NCBI RefSeq assembly: GCF_030271515.1
Contig: NZ_JASCXI010000001.1
Span: 496,001 to 560,000 of the forward strand
Reading direction: 5' to 3'
DNA length: 64,000 nt
From: Erythrobacter oryzae
GTDB lineage: Bacteria; Pseudomonadota; Alphaproteobacteria; Sphingomonadales; Sphingomonadaceae
The notes beneath the pieces were generated by a model. It did no database searches. It saw nothing but the letters and a program-made list of their open reading frames with translations, and had not been told where the DNA came from. A program made the translations under genes and the position numbers. Of the stretch, positions 63,303 through 64,000 are shown one piece after another (position 1 is the stretch's first letter; the number at the start of each line of letters is the position of its first letter).

Positions 63303-63992
63303 ATGTCCGCTGCCAAACTTCTGCTGGTCGAAGACGATCCGGCGCTGTCCGAACTGCTCGAATACCGTTTCCAGAACGAGGGCTATGCCGTGCGCTGCAC
63401 CGGCGATGGTGACGAAGCCCTTGTTTTGGCTGCAGAAGAGACCCCCGATCTGATCATTCTCGACTGGATGATCGAGGGCACCAGCGGGATCGAGGTGTGC
63501 CGCCGCCTGCGCCGCGACAAGGAGACGGCGCACGTCCCCATCATCATGCTCACCGCCCGCGAGGCCGAGGACGACCGCGTACGGGGCCTCGAAACCGGTG
63601 CGGACGACTACCTGACGAAACCCTTCTCCCCCCGCGAGCTGCTCGCCCGGGTTGCGGCGGTGATGCGCCGCATCCGCCCCGCGCTAGCCGGTGAGACGAT
63701 CGAGGTCGGCGATCTCAAGCTCGACCCCGTCGCCCACAAGGTCCAGCGCCGCGGCCGCGCGCTGCAGCTGGGGCCGACCGAATATCGCCTGCTCAAGTTC
63801 TTCATGGAGAGCCCCGGCCGGGTGTTCAGCCGCGGCCAGCTGCTCGACGGCGTGTGGGGCACGGGCTCCGACATCGAGCTGCGCACGGTCGACGTCCACA
63901 TCCGCCGACTGAGGAAGGCGATCACCGTCGACGGCGCCAAGGACCCGATCCGCACCGTCCGCTCGGCCGGTTACGCGCTCGAAGCCGTCTAG
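63303..63992 (+). CDS. phoB: Phosphate regulon response regulator PhoB
   Basis: The 229-residue OmpR-family regulator has a receiver domain with acidic pocket Glu10-Asp11-Asp12, phosphoacceptor Asp54 (IILDWMIEG), Thr84 and Lys106 (TKPFSPREL). A winged-helix output domain follows (PTEYRLLKFFMESPGRVFSRGQ ... DVHIRRLRKAI in blocks). ATG 63303 gives 229 residues, the same length as E. coli PhoB; an earlier ATG at 63249 would add 18 residues not in the family. Confidence 0.95.
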   Translation: MSAAKLLLVEDDPALSELLEYRFQNEGYAVRCTGDGDEALVLAAEETPDLIILDWMIEGTSGIEVCRRLRRDKETAHVPIIMLTAREAEDDRVRGLETGADDYLTKPFSPRELLARVAAVMRRIRPALAGETIEVGDLKLDPVAHKVQRRGRALQLGPTEYRLLKFFMESPGRVFSRGQLLDGVWGTGSDIELRTVDVHIRRLRKAITVDGAKDPIRTVRSAGYALEAV

Positions 63993-64000
63993 TCCCTAGC

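Overview
The window is a stretch of GC-rich bacterial chromosome made almost entirely of housekeeping genes. Protein style and gene order (gatB/yqeY-dnaG-rpoD, carAB-greA, a sphingomonad-type Tgt, paired COQ4-like genes, long-form PstC and PstA) point to an alphaproteobacterium of the Sphingomonadales, most likely Erythrobacteraceae (Erythrobacter or Porphyrobacter group). This placement comes from reading protein sequence, not from a database search. I found no prophage, insertion sequence, CRISPR array or rRNA operon. There is one tRNA gene, tRNA-Glu(UUC).

Layout. 1-3 kb: a cluster of small membrane and stress-type proteins (holin family, DUF883), DUF4170, an acetyltransferase and greA. 3-9 kb: carB and carA on the minus strand, separated by two unrelated genes, one of them clearly AT-richer than its surroundings. 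9-19.4 kb: yqeY-dnaG-rpoD, an exported protein, rpiB-glyA-nrdR, a SPOUT tRNA methyltransferase, rpsD, a flavodoxin-fold oxidoreductase and a chorismate mutase. 19.4-30.4 kb, all minus: an S9 peptidase, tgt, two tandem outer-membrane barrel paralogues, an ABC-2 exporter, queA, a cyclophilin, coaD, an AIM24 protein, ispA and xseB. 30.4-38.7 kb: two membrane proteins, purL, DUF3052, two COQ4-like genes flanking an iodotyrosine-deiodinase-like flavoprotein, then serB and miaA with overlapping divergent starts. 38.7-50.6 kb: ilvB-ilvN-ilvC, a DUF4329 protein, YceI, a YHS protein, lldD, an I78-type inhibitor lipoprotein, leuA behind a leucine leader peptide, an S9 peptidase and DUF2189. 50.6-57.4 kb: a lipoprotein, an amidohydrolase, nitronate monooxygenase, an AHH nuclease with an unknown partner gene, a flavodoxin and recJ. 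57.4-64 kb: tRNA-Glu and phoR-pstC-pstA-pstB-phoU-phoB.

How the genes work together. Branched-chain amino acid synthesis is served by ilvBNC and leuA. Queuosine synthesis is served by queA and tgt, which are separated by an exporter and two porin-like genes. The phosphate cluster carries a Pho box over the phoR stop codon and a weaker one before phoB, so PhoB probably drives its own operon; no pstS is present here. Several promoters can be read as TTGAC-N17-TA(A/G)(A/C)GG or close variants.

Most notable observations: (1) a predicted ribosome-mediated attenuator of leuA, with a 16-residue Leu-rich leader peptide whose predicted transcript starts at its own AUG; (2) a ParB-type parS site between phoU and phoB; (3) a 12+12 bp perfect palindrome plus a 13-bp direct repeat before nitronate monooxygenase; (4) a foreign-looking gene inside the car locus that seems to have cost its neighbour its original 5' end; (5) a bacterial iodotyrosine-deiodinase homologue between two COQ4 genes; (6) a stand-alone AHH nuclease operon. 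No intergenic stretch exceeds 300 bases.
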